Source of the DNA: Alphaproteobacteria bacterium
GTDB lineage: Bacteria > Pseudomonadota > Alphaproteobacteria > Rhizobiales > Xanthobacteraceae
Assembly: GCA_037200445.1 (NCBI GenBank)
Contig: JBBCGH010000001.1
Coordinates: forward strand, 3,596,001-3,660,000
Direction: 5' to 3'
Length of the DNA: 64,000 nucleotides
Part shown: positions 47,175-55,337 of the stretch, one piece after another
Position numbering within the stretch: the first letter of the stretch is position 1
Layout: each line of letters opens with the position of its first letter
Notes under the pieces: model-generated
Seen by the model: the letters and a program-made list of their open reading frames with translations, nothing else
The model's database searches: none
Told to the model about the DNA's origin: nothing
Made by a program: the position numbers and the translations under genes

Positions 47175-48223
47175 CCCGCATGATCCGCCAATCGATGGTC
47201 GCGTATGCGACGCCGCTCTGCGAAACGGTGGCCGAAACGCCCGAGCCGCGCGGCACGGAAGTGCTTGTGCGCATCAGCCGCTGCGGCGTGTGCCATTCCG
47301 ACCTGCATCTGCACGACGGCTACTTCAGCCTCGGCGGCGACAAGAAGCTCGACGTCACGGCATTCCGCTCGCTCCCCTTCACGCTCGGGCACGAGATCGC
47401 GGGCGTGGTCGAGAAAGCCGGACCCGAGGCCGACGTGACAGCCGGCACGTCGGCGGCGGTATTCCCCTGGATCGGCTGCGGCCAATGCGCCGCCTGCAAG
47501 GCGGGCGAGGAAAATCTCTGTGCGGCTCCGCGCCATCTCGGCATTCAGGTCGATGGCGGCTTTGCGACGCATGTGCTGGTGCCGCATCCGCGCTATCTGA
47601 TCGACCACGGGTCGCTGCCGGCCTCGCTCGCAGGCGCCTACATGTGTTCGGGGCTCACCGCATTCGCGGCGCTGAAGCGGCTCACCGACCACGCCAAGCG
47701 CGGGCCGATCCTGCTGGTCGGGCTCGGCGGCGTCGGCATGATGGGGCTTGCGATTGCGCTGGCGATGTTTCCGCACAAGCCGATCATCGCCGACATCGAC
47801 GCGGCGAAACGCGAGGCCGCGCTCAAGGCGGGCGCAGCGGCGGCCTATGATTCCGCCGATCCGAACGCCCGCAGGGCGCTCTTGAAGGCGACCGGCGGCG
47901 TCGCCGGCGCGGTCGATTTCGCCGGGACCGACGGCTCGCTTGCGTTTGCGACCGGCAGCATCGCCAAGGGCGGCAAGGTGGTCATCACCGGACTGATCGG
48001 CGGCAGCTTCGCGACGCCGATCGCGATGTTTCCGCTCAAGGCGATGACGATCGAGGGCACGATGACCGGCACGCTTGCGGAAGCCGAGGAAATGATGGCG
48101 CTCGCGCGCGCGGGCAAAATTCCGCCGGTGCCGATCCACGAGCGGCCGCTCGCCGCCGCGCAGGCCTCGCTCGATGACCTGCGCGCCGGAAAGATCGTCG
48201 GCCGGGTGGTGCTGGTGCCGTAA
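47171..48223 (+). CDS. Zinc-dependent alcohol dehydrogenase
   Basis: The 350-residue product is a medium-chain zinc enzyme. The catalytic zinc site has Cys in [15 protein letters not shown] (about 38) and GHEIAG near 75; the structural zinc lobe [16 protein letters not shown] (about 100-115) has all four Cys. The Rossmann loop is [13 protein letters not shown] at about 185. Substrate not known; NAD or NADP preference is not obvious. Start at 47171 overlaps the rsmA stop (ATGA); an ATG at 47180 is also possible. The fusion of a dehydrogenase onto the lpt-rsmA operon looks lineage-specific. Confidence 0.9.
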   Translation: MTRMIRQSMVAYATPLCETVAETPEPRGTEVLVRISRCGVCHSDLHLHDGYFSLGGDKKLDVTAFRSLPFTLGHEIAGVVEKAGPEADVTAGTSAAVFPWIGCGQCAACKAGEENLCAAPRHLGIQVDGGFATHVLVPHPRYLIDHGSLPASLAGAYMCSGLTAFAALKRLTDHAKRGPILLVGLGGVGMMGLAIALAMFPHKPIIADIDAAKREAALKAGAAAAYDSADPNARRALLKATGGVAGAVDFAGTDGSLAFATGSIAKGGKVVITGLIGGSFATPIAMFPLKAMTIEGTMTGTLAEAEEMMALARAGKIPPVPIHERPLAAAQASLDDLRAGKIVGRVVLVP

Positions 48224-48232
48224 CGCTGCGCC

Positions 48233-48370
48233 GTCATTCCGGGGCCGAGCGGAGCGAGGAGCCCGGAATCCATAACCACGATCGTATCCGTATCGCTCAG
48301 TCTGCGCCTAACCTCATTGTTCGTGTCTATGGATTCCGGGCTCGCGCCTTTCGGCGCGCCCCGGAATGAC
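48233..48370. repeat. Nested palindromic intergenic repeat
   Basis: Outer arms GTCATTCCGGGG and CCCCGGAATGAC, inner arms CCCGGAATCCATA and TATGGATTCCGGG, separated by about 55 bases. It is the longest of three related elements, placed between the convergent alcohol dehydrogenase and lactonase-like genes. Confidence 0.87.
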
Positions 48371-48382
48371 GGAGAGAGACAC

Positions 48383-49510
48383 TCAGTCGAACGACACGAT
48401 CTCGACCCAGTTCGAGCCCTTGCCGGTCGGATACTTGCCGATGGCCTTGAGCGCGCCGGTCTCGGCATCGATCGCGTAGGTCGAGATCGTGTCCGACTTC
48501 TCGCCCGACACCACCATGAACTTGCCGCTCGGATCGATCGCAAAACCGCGCGGCTGCTTCTCGGTCGCCGTGCTGCCGAGGTAGCTGAGCTTGCCGGTCG
48601 CACCATCGACCTTGAAGCCGCCGAGCGAATTCGAGGTGCGTTCGGCCGCATAGAGGAATTTGCCGTTCGGCGTCAGGTGCAGGTCCGAGGCCCAGATGTC
48701 GTTGTCGGTGTTGCGCGGAGCCTGACCCGGCGCGCCGACGGCGCCGCGCGGCTGACCGGGGCCGAGCTTGGTGTCTGCGGGCAGCGCAGACGCGGAGACG
48801 ACCTCCTTCAACGTCCCGGTCTTTGCATCGAGCGCCAGCGTGGTCACGGTGCCGGTGAGCTCGCTCAGCAGATAGACGAACTTGTTGTCCTTCGAGACGA
48901 TGATGTGGCGCGGGCCGGTGCCCTGCTTCATCTGCACGGTCGCCGGCGTGTTGGCGGTGAGCTTGCCGCTCTTCTTGTCGAACACGAACTGGAAAATCTG
49001 GTCGGTGCCGAGATGCGGCACGAACACGTATTTGTCCGTGTTGTCGGTGACGATCGAATGCGCGTTGCGCGCGGTCGGGATCACCTGGATCGGCTCGCCC
49101 ACCTTGCCGTCCTTGCCGATCGGGTTCACGCCGACCTGGTTGGCGCCGTAGGAGGCGCCGAGCAGATAGCGGCCGGTCCCATCGATCTTGATGTACGGAT
49201 AGCTTTCCGCCAGCGGCCCCTTGCCGGTGAGCTTCAGTTCGCCCGACTTCCTGTCGATCCCATAGGTGTAGGCTTCGTACGGCTTGGAGCGCACCGCCGC
49301 GATCAGGAAGCGCTTGTCCGGGCTCACCGCCATCGGCATCACGACCTTGGCGGCGGGCACGCGTGGACCCGCCTTGAGCGAGCCGTCCGCCTGCAGCGTG
49401 TAAGTGCCGATATCGCCGTCGTCGGCGTTCGAGACATAGACGAATGTGGCCGCGAGCGCGGGCGCACTCAGGGCAAGCGAAAGCATCATGGCGATGACCG
49501 GCGCCTTCAT
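48383..49510 (-). CDS. Secreted lactonase-family beta-propeller protein (6-phosphogluconolactonase-like fold)
   Basis: The 375-residue product has a signal peptide (about 1-20, ending ALA) followed by propeller blades with TFVYVSNADDGDIGTYTLQA, HIIVSKDNKFVYLLSELTGT and FAIDPSGKFMVVSGEKSDTIS, as in PF10282 lactonases. Because the protein is exported, action in the cytosolic pentose pathway is unlikely; it may act on extracellular lactones or bind ligands. GGAGGA precedes the ATG, a good site that fixes the start. A possible longer frame to 50119 overlaps the esterase and is rejected. Confidence 0.88.
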   Translation of the reverse strand: MKAPVIAMMLSLALSAPALAATFVYVSNADDGDIGTYTLQADGSLKAGPRVPAAKVVMPMAVSPDKRFLIAAVRSKPYEAYTYGIDRKSGELKLTGKGPLAESYPYIKIDGTGRYLLGASYGANQVGVNPIGKDGKVGEPIQVIPTARNAHSIVTDNTDKYVFVPHLGTDQIFQFVFDKKSGKLTANTPATVQMKQGTGPRHIIVSKDNKFVYLLSELTGTVTTLALDAKTGTLKEVVSASALPADTKLGPGQPRGAVGAPGQAPRNTDNDIWASDLHLTPNGKFLYAAERTSNSLGGFKVDGATGKLSYLGSTATEKQPRGFAIDPSGKFMVVSGEKSDTISTYAIDAETGALKAIGKYPTGKGSNWVEIVSFD

Positions 49511-49590
49511 TAGGTATCCTCCCCGTTTGTGGGGGAACTCTAGCGCGCGGGGAAAGGGGGTGGGAAGCGGGTTTGGCTGCCTGAGAGCGA

Positions 49591-50550
49591 CTACAGGTGG
49601 GCGCGGAAGAACTTGATGAGGGCGTCGTTGAACTGCTCGTGAAACTGCGCACGGTCGAGACCTGGCGGGTCTCTGCAGATGACGGGCTCTTGCTCGGCCA
49701 GATTCGGCGGGCAGACCGTCAGGAATGAGAAGTGCTGCGTATTCTCGACCTTGGTGAAGGTGTGCGGCGCCTTGAACGCCGCGTTGACCGCCTCCACAGT
49801 CTTCGGCTCCACGCCGTCGCCGCCCTTCTCCGAGCCCCATAGCTGCACCGGGATCGCGATGCCTGCGAGAGCCTCGGCCGTGAAAAAAACGGAAAGCGGA
49901 TCGGCCACCCCTGCCGCCTTGATCCGGCGATCGTGCGTCAGTGGCTCTTTGGGATATTCTTGTGCCCGAATCTGATCGCAGATCTTGACCGTCTGCCGCT
50001 CGCACATTGGTAACCCGAGCGCGAAGTCGGGATTGGCGCCGATGGCGACGAGAGCCGTATAGCCTCCCCGTGAGAACCCATAGATGCCAATTCGATTTGG
50101 ATCGATCGTTGTTGCCCAAGGCGCAACGCCGGTGAGGTAGTCAATCACGCGTTTCACGTCCAAGGGACGTTGGATGTAGATCGACAAATCGTAAAACAGG
50201 CTTTTGTCGCGTGCCGTATCGCCGGGATGGTTGAGGGCCGCCACGACAAATCCCGCGTCAGCCAGGTGTTCGGCCGTATCGTGGTGGACGACGAACGACC
50301 CGCCTCGCCCATGCGAGAGGACGACGAGTGGCAAGGCGAGGCCATCAATTTTGCTCTCCTGTGCCGCAAGCGCCATGAAGGGACCGAGCGTGACGGGAGA
50401 AGGCTTGTCGGCGCTCGGATACCAGACCGCGACTGTGATCGCAGGACCGCCTGCGTCAGCCGGTACAGTGAGAAACTTCAGCCCGGCCGCGGCGGCGGGA
50501 GCACTCAAGATGGAAGCAAAGAGAAGCCCGATAAACCCATGCCGGAACAT
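49591..50550 (-). CDS. Secreted alpha/beta hydrolase (dienelactone-hydrolase or PAF-acetylhydrolase-like)
   Basis: The 319-residue product has a signal peptide (about 1-22, ending AAAA) and an alpha/beta-hydrolase fold: VVLSHGRGGSFVVHHDTA (oxyanion region), the nucleophile elbow GIYGFSRGGYTA (Ser at about 165), and the catalytic His in NTQHFSFL near 275. The acid residue is probably in QLWGSEKGGDG. Codon use is softer than in the neighbours (one sampled line, 50041-50100, is 33 of 60 G+C). Substrate unknown. Confidence 0.82.
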   Translation of the reverse strand: MFRHGFIGLLFASILSAPAAAAGLKFLTVPADAGGPAITVAVWYPSADKPSPVTLGPFMALAAQESKIDGLALPLVVLSHGRGGSFVVHHDTAEHLADAGFVVAALNHPGDTARDKSLFYDLSIYIQRPLDVKRVIDYLTGVAPWATTIDPNRIGIYGFSRGGYTALVAIGANPDFALGLPMCERQTVKICDQIRAQEYPKEPLTHDRRIKAAGVADPLSVFFTAEALAGIAIPVQLWGSEKGGDGVEPKTVEAVNAAFKAPHTFTKVENTQHFSFLTVCPPNLAEQEPVICRDPPGLDRAQFHEQFNDALIKFFRAHL

Positions 50551-50607
50551 TGTGGCGCCTTATTGCGTGTCCTCGCCGTCCTATGCCACGCCGCGTGCGG
50601 GTCGGCG

Positions 50608-50743
50608 ATGCCCATCACCATCACCGCTTTCGAGCACTCTCCCAATGGCGGCAAGGGACTGCCGCGCGATGCGCGCGTTCGCCCGCGCGCTCGAAGAAAT
50701 CGGTCAGCCCTACGCGGTTCGCCTCCTTCGCTTCGTGCGTTGA
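50608..50743 (+). pseudogene. Glutathione S-transferase remnant (frameshifted N-terminal fragment)
   Basis: The 369-base gap 50551-50919 has no intact gene but holds a gene fossil. Frame one starts MPITITAFEHSPNGGKGLPR; after RDARVR a one-base shift gives ALEEIGQPYAVRLLRF and then a stop. Together these 45 residues match the N-terminus of a GST, where the sequence would run on. The rest of the gene is absent. It is followed at 50772-50789 by a small hairpin. Confidence 0.65.
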
Positions 50744-50771
50744 AGATGGTAATGCGTGTCGCTGCGCGCCA

Positions 50772-50789
50772 CCCCCGCCTTCGCGGGGG
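50772..50789. repeat. Short GC-rich hairpin
   Basis: A 7-bp stem CCCCCGC/GCGGGGG with loop CTTC, between the GST remnant and the Rid genes. It is of the kind often seen scattered in related genomes; no T-run follows. Confidence 0.5.
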
Positions 50790-50919
50790 CATGCTAATTG
50801 ACGCCCTACGGCTGCATCCTTATCCGCCAGATTCCGACCCACCGCGAAGGCAACCCCGCCCCATTCGAGACGGGGTCGCCCTCCGGGGCGCCGGCGAACG
50901 GCCTGTGACGCTTCGACTA

Positions 50920-51465
50920 TCAATCCACCACGGCGAACATCTGGATTTCGATCAGCTGCTCCGGCTCGCCCAGTTCGAGCACCGCTACGTTGGTCGACGT
51001 CGGCTTGTGATTATAAGGCGCGAAGTAGGAGCCGATGACTGCACTCGCCTTCCCGATATCGCCCATGCGCGGCCGGGCGCGGAAAACAAAGTAATGCACC
51101 ACGTCCTTGAATGACGCACCGGAGGCCTCGAGCGTCTGCTTGATTCCATCCATCGCGCGCCGCGTCTGTGCTTCGAGATCGTTCTGCATATATTGCTGGA
51201 TCTGATCGCGCTTGTGCGGATGATCATGATAGACCGGCAGCGCCGTCGTGCCGGCGAGCCAGAGAAGTTTGCCGCTCTTGATCTTGATCGCGGGCGGAAA
51301 CGGCATGTTGACGGTCTTGTCGTAATTCGGGTGGTGGATGATTTCCATGTGCGCGTTCGGCGTCGTGTTTGGCGCCTGAGCCTGTGCGGGCGCGGGGGCC
51401 GCAAGGCTTAGCCCGAAGACGGCGAAGCCAAGCGTGAGGCGAAACGATGGTGCGTCGTGGATCAT
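50920..51465 (-). CDS. Exported Rid-family (YjgF/YER057c/UK114) protein
   Basis: The 181-residue product has a signal peptide (about 1-30, ending PAQAQA), unusual for this mostly cytosolic family. The Rid domain follows (IKIKSGKLLWLAGTTALPVY, DGIKQTLEASGASFKDVV, NVAVLELGEPEQLIEIQMFA). The Arg needed by imine deaminases is not obvious at the end, where GEPEQLIEIQMFA stands, so deaminase activity is doubtful. GGAGAGGA precedes the ATG. It follows a second Rid gene 56 bases upstream, in one transcript probably. Confidence 0.85.
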   Translation of the reverse strand: MIHDAPSFRLTLGFAVFGLSLAAPAPAQAQAPNTTPNAHMEIIHHPNYDKTVNMPFPPAIKIKSGKLLWLAGTTALPVYHDHPHKRDQIQQYMQNDLEAQTRRAMDGIKQTLEASGASFKDVVHYFVFRARPRMGDIGKASAVIGSYFAPYNHKPTSTNVAVLELGEPEQLIEIQMFAVVD

Positions 51466-51521
51466 GGTCCTCTCCAGATGTTGGCTGAGGACTTCATCAT
51501 GGCGGGCTTGGGCCGGCGCCG

Positions 51522-51905
51522 CTACTCCACGTAGGCCTGGCACTCGATCTCGACCTTCATGCGCGGATCGACCAGCCCCTTCACCTCGACCAGCGTGGAG
51601 ACGGGGAGATTGTCGCCGAAATAGGCGATGCGGCGCGGGTTGATCTTCGGCCGCTCGGTGATGTCGGTCATGAACACCTGCACCTTCACGACGTGCTCGG
51701 GGCCCGCGCCCGCCGCCTTGAGACACTTGTCCATCACGTCGATGGCCCGGTCGAACTGGTCGACGACGTCGGACGGGATGCTGCCGTCCTCCGCTTGGCC
51801 GACGATTCCCGCGACCCAGACGTGCGGACCCGCGCGGGTGACGTGACAATAGTGGCTGACCGGCGGCCGGATATCGGGAACGATGATGCGCTGGATGTTC
51901 GGCAT
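51522..51905 (-). CDS. Rid-family (YjgF/UK114) protein, cytosolic
   Basis: The 127-residue product is a single Rid domain without signal peptide: HYCHVTRAGPHVWVAGIVGQ, FDRAIDVMDKCLKAAGAGPE and, at the end, LVDPRMKVEIECQAYVE. The Arg in DPRMKVEIE may be the equivalent of the Rid catalytic Arg, so it could deaminate reactive enamines. The ATG at 51905 follows GGGGGAA; a frame start further up is possible. It forms a pair with the exported Rid gene downstream. Confidence 0.88.
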   Translation of the reverse strand: MPNIQRIIVPDIRPPVSHYCHVTRAGPHVWVAGIVGQAEDGSIPSDVVDQFDRAIDVMDKCLKAAGAGPEHVVKVQVFMTDITERPKINPRRIAYFGDNLPVSTLVEVKGLVDPRMKVEIECQAYVE

Positions 51906-52000
51906 GGCTTCCCCCGCGTGGCTCACGTTCGATGCCTCAGCCTAACGCGCCGGGCGCCGCAAGCGAAGCGTGTTGCGCCGAACGGAGACGCCCCCCCAGA

Positions 52001-52107
52001 CCTCATCCTGAGGAGCGGTCCGAAGGCCGCGTCTCGAAGGATGGCGGCAAGCGCGAAGCTTGGGGCCATGGTTCGAGACGCCGCTGCGCGGCTCCTCACC
52101 ATGAGGG
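52001..52107. repeat. Palindromic repeat with CCTCATCCTGAGG arms
   Basis: The gap 51906-52222 (317 bases) has no gene. Within it CCTCATCCTGAGGAGC... and ...GCTCCTCACCATGAGG form long inverted arms with internal CTCGAAGGATG and GGTTCGAGACG pieces. The element is common as a dispersed repeat in Bradyrhizobium-type genomes, from memory. Nothing else is visible in the gap. Confidence 0.8.
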
Positions 52108-52222
52108 TCGGAGCCGTTCGAGCGCACGGAGCGCAATGCTTGGCACCGCTGCGCACGTTAACCGGTAACCCTGTTTCGAGTATTGGCGACAGCGAACGGC
52201 GCAAAGGCGCTACCCTTGCGGC

Positions 52223-52432
52223 ATGGCCGACGAACTGTCCTTTACGGTCACGAAGCTGCGCGCGCTGTCCTTGAAGCGTCTTGCGTATATGGCCGAGTTG
52301 CAGCGCACCGGGCGCTGGCGGCTGCAATACGCGTCCGAGGATGCGTTCAACGAGGCGCTGCGGGCAGCGGACGCCGATGCGGCGCGGTGGAAGCGTCTTG
52401 CGTACGGCCCGCCGATCGAGGCGGTGCGTTAG
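52223..52432 (+). CDS. Small conserved protein, TIGR03809-like
   Basis: The 69-residue product is helical: TKLRALSLKRLAYMAELQRT, GRWRLQYASEDAFNEALRAA and a final WKRLAYGPP. The pattern LxxRRxxxxxELxxSGRWxxxY recalls the small TIGR03809 family of Rhizobiales, which has no known function. It is convergent with gmk, and their stop codons overlap by three to four bases. No functional link to gmk is implied. Confidence 0.6.
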   Translation: MADELSFTVTKLRALSLKRLAYMAELQRTGRWRLQYASEDAFNEALRAADADAARWKRLAYGPPIEAVR

Positions 52433-53070
52433 CCCGCGATCTGCCGCAACTCGCTCAGCAACCTCGCGACAAACTCATTCATGTCGGCGCGCTGCGCGCT
52501 GCGGCGGCGGCCATCGGCCAGGATTTGCCGCAACTGGGCGAAGCTGCGCTGCAAGTCGTCGTTGATCAGCACGTGGTCGTATTCGCTCCAGTGCGCGATC
52601 TCCTCGATCGCATTGCGCAGGCGGCGCGCGATCGTGGCGGCGCTGTCCTCGGCGCGATGCTCGAGCCGCGATTTCAATTCGGCGGCGGACGGCGGCAGCA
52701 CGAACACGCTGACGATATCCTGCCGCATCGCTGCATAGAGCTGGCGCGTGCCTTGCCAGTCGATGTCGAACAGCATGTCGTGTCCGGCCTTGAGCGCCGC
52801 CTCGACCGGCGCGCGCGGCGTGCCGTAGCAGTTGCCGTGCACCTCGGCCCATTCGAGCAGGCCGCCGGCCTGCCGCATCGCGACAAACTCCGCCATCGGG
52901 ATGAAGCGGTAGTGCACGCCCTCGATCTCGCTTTTGCGCCGCTCGCGCGTCGTCACCGAGATCGAGAGCGTGATGTTCTTTTCCTGCGCCAGCAGATTGC
53001 GCGTCAGCGTCGTCTTGCCCGCGCCCGAGGGCGAGGACACCACCAGCATGATGCCGCGGCGGTCGCTCAT
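52429..53070 (-). CDS. gmk: Guanylate kinase
   Basis: Gmk phosphorylates GMP to GDP. The 213-residue product has the Walker A loop VVSSPSGAGKTTLTRNLL, the GMP-binding SVTTRERRKSEIEGVHYRF, and WAEVHGNCYGTPRAPVEAAL, then FDIDWQGTRQL. The start ATG (53070) overlaps the yicC stop as ATGA. yicC-gmk pairing is conserved in proteobacteria. Length is usual. Confidence 0.97.
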   Translation of the reverse strand: MSDRRGIMLVVSSPSGAGKTTLTRNLLAQEKNITLSISVTTRERRKSEIEGVHYRFIPMAEFVAMRQAGGLLEWAEVHGNCYGTPRAPVEAALKAGHDMLFDIDWQGTRQLYAAMRQDIVSVFVLPPSAAELKSRLEHRAEDSAATIARRLRNAIEEIAHWSEYDHVLINDDLQRSFAQLRQILADGRRRSAQRADMNEFVARLLSELRQIAG

Positions 53071-53954
53071 TCCAGGTTCTGCACCTGCTCGCGGAACTGC
53101 TCGACCACGGTCTTCAATTCGAGGCCGATGTTGGTCAGCTCCACGTCGTTCGACTTCGCGCACAAAGTATTGGATTCGCGGTTGAGCTCCTGCGACAGGA
53201 AGTCGAGCTTGCGCCCGGCCGGCCCGCCCGCATCGAGCAGGCGGCGCGCCTGCGCCACATGCGCCACCAAGCGGTCGAGCTCCTCGCGGATGTCGGCCTT
53301 GGAGGCGATCAGGATCGCCTCTTGGTGCAGGCGGTCGGGATCGAAGCGGGCGTTCGTTTCGAGGAGCGCGGCGACCTGTTCGGCGAGCCGCGCCCGGATC
53401 GCCTCGGGCTTCCGGCCCGGCGCGGCTTCGGCGCGCCCCGTGAGGCCTGCAATCTCGTCGAGCCGCGCGCGCAGCACGCGGGAGAGCGCCTCGCCTTCGC
53501 GCTTGCGCATCTCGGACAGGCTCGCGAGCGCGGCCGCAAAGCCCTCGATCACCGCGGCCTCGCCGGCGCGGCGATCCTCCTCGCGCTCGTCCTCGTCGAT
53601 GATCTCGATGACACCCTTGAGTCCGAGGATACCGTCAATCGCGGGCGGCGCGGCCTTGATGCGCTTCCCCACCGCCTCGACGGTGGAAAGAACCGCCGCC
53701 AGCACCGGCTCGTTGACACGCACCACCGGTGTCACACTTGCGCGCTGCACCGTCAGGTTAGCGTGGATCGTGCCGCGCCCGAGCGCTTCAGTGGCGCGTG
53801 CGCGCGCGGGCGGCTCGATCGCATCCCAGCCGGGCGGCACGCGCAGGCGCAGCTCCAGCCCCTTCGCGTTGACCGATTTGATTTCCCAGTGCCAGACGTA
53901 GTTGCCGGATACGCCGTCGGCCCGCGCAAAGCCGGTCATGCTCGACAGCGCCAT
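53067..53954 (-). CDS. yicC: YicC family endoribonuclease-type protein
   Basis: YicC is an RNase-type protein involved in stationary-phase survival and sRNA turnover in E. coli. The 295-residue product begins MALSSMTGFARADGV and contains VNAKGLELRLRVP, a helical middle, and the family C-terminal block GRKLDFLSQELNRESNTLCAKS. The ATG at 53954 follows family practice; GTG at 53960 would add two residues. The stop overlaps the gmk start, and mltG precedes it. Confidence 0.92.
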   Translation of the reverse strand: MALSSMTGFARADGVSGNYVWHWEIKSVNAKGLELRLRVPPGWDAIEPPARARATEALGRGTIHANLTVQRASVTPVVRVNEPVLAAVLSTVEAVGKRIKAAPPAIDGILGLKGVIEIIDEDEREEDRRAGEAAVIEGFAAALASLSEMRKREGEALSRVLRARLDEIAGLTGRAEAAPGRKPEAIRARLAEQVAALLETNARFDPDRLHQEAILIASKADIREELDRLVAHVAQARRLLDAGGPAGRKLDFLSQELNRESNTLCAKSNDVELTNIGLELKTVVEQFREQVQNLE

Positions 53955-54034
53955 CAACACGAATCCCGTTCGTAAAAATTCGGCCGGACCTTAGCGGCGG
54001 GGTCTGGCGCTCACAAGGCCGCGCGTGGGCCGAG

Positions 54035-55276
54035 CTATTGCGCCTTGGCCTTGGCTTTCTGCTTCGCGTTCTTCGCGGCCGGGGCGACCTGCGGCGCCGG
54101 GTCGGCTGTCTGCGGGGCGGCCTCGCTGAACGGCATCGCGCGATCGGTCGGCGTCGGCGAGCGCACCTGCTGTTCGAACTGGCGGAGCTTCGCGATGTTC
54201 TGCTGATGCTGCGCCAGGTTCTCCGCAAAGGCATGCGCGCCGGTTCCGTCGGCGACGAAATAGATTTCCTTGGTGCGCGCCGGATTGGCGGCCGCCTCGA
54301 GGGACGCACGTCCGGGGTTCGCGATCGGCCCGGGCGGCAGGCCCTCGACCACATAGGTGTTGTAGGGCGTCGGCTGCTCGATCTCGGAGCGCATGATCGG
54401 GCGTCCGAGCGTGCCCTTGCCGCCGACCAATCCGTAGATGATGGTCGGATCGGCCTGCAGCTTGATGCGCTGGCGCAGCCGGTTGACGAACACGGCCGCG
54501 ACGCGCGAGCGCTCGTCGGGCCGACCGGTCTCCTTTTCGACGATCGACGCAAGCGTTACCAGCGCCTCCGGCGTCTTGACCGGCACATCGGGACTGCGGC
54601 GTTCCCAGATTTCCTGAAGGACGCGGCGATGCGCGTTCTGCATCCGCTGGATAACCTGATCGCGCGTCGTGCCGCGCGGGAAGTTGTACGTCTCGGGGAG
54701 CAGCGTGCCTTCCTTCGGGATTTCGCGGATGTTGCCGGCGAGGAAGTCGACTTCGGCGAGCCGTGCCACGATCTGCTCGGAGGTCAGCCCTTCGGGAATC
54801 GTAAATGTGTGCTGGATGACCTTGCCCTCCACGATCGTCTCGATCGTCTCGCGCAACGTCGCCTGCTTGGCGAACTTGTATTCGCCGTACTTCAAGTCAT
54901 CCTTGGCCTTGAGGACCAGCACGCCGCCGATGAAGGTCCACGGCTGGTCGATGACGTTCTCGCGGGCCAGCAGATCGGCGATGTCGCGCAGGCCGAGGCC
55001 CTTCGGAATGTTGACCAGCTTCTCGCGGTCGAGCGGGCCCGGCGTCTCGAACTTGTGCTTGCCGTACGACCAGGCGACCCCGCCGGCGATCGCGACGATC
55101 AGGATGATCGAGAAGATCGCGTTTCCCGCGATGATCAGCGGGTGACGCGCCCGGCGTGAGGGCCGCTTCGGCTCCGGCATATACTCAGGCTCCAAAGCGG
55201 CGCGCGGACTGCGCGGCGCGACGCGCTTAGACCCCCCAAAAAGCGTAGCGTCGGATTGGCCTGCGTCTGCGGTCAT
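54035..55276 (-). CDS. mltG: Endolytic murein transglycosylase MltG
   Basis: MltG cleaves nascent peptidoglycan strands in the inner membrane. The 413-residue product has a cytosolic N-terminus (about 1-45), one membrane helix (about 46-68, LIIAGNAIFSIILIVAIAGG), a LysM-like subdomain (LVNIPKGLGLRDIADLLARE) and the catalytic YceG domain with the Glu in LASIVEKETGRPDE (about 250). A low-complexity Ala/Lys/Pro tail follows (after 380). It follows fabF and precedes yicC. Confidence 0.93.
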   Translation of the reverse strand: MTADAGQSDATLFGGSKRVAPRSPRAALEPEYMPEPKRPSRRARHPLIIAGNAIFSIILIVAIAGGVAWSYGKHKFETPGPLDREKLVNIPKGLGLRDIADLLARENVIDQPWTFIGGVLVLKAKDDLKYGEYKFAKQATLRETIETIVEGKVIQHTFTIPEGLTSEQIVARLAEVDFLAGNIREIPKEGTLLPETYNFPRGTTRDQVIQRMQNAHRRVLQEIWERRSPDVPVKTPEALVTLASIVEKETGRPDERSRVAAVFVNRLRQRIKLQADPTIIYGLVGGKGTLGRPIMRSEIEQPTPYNTYVVEGLPPGPIANPGRASLEAAANPARTKEIYFVADGTGAHAFAENLAQHQQNIAKLRQFEQQVRSPTPTDRAMPFSEAAPQTADPAPQVAPAAKNAKQKAKAKAQ

Positions 55277-55337
55277 GTCCACTCGCGGGCTACTGCACGC
55301 AGGTTAAGTCCAAATATGGCAAAAGGTTGAGCACAGG

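Noticed and set aside
50551-50919. A complete glutathione transferase gene
   Set aside because: Only about 45 N-terminal codons are present in two frames, so it is listed as a remnant.
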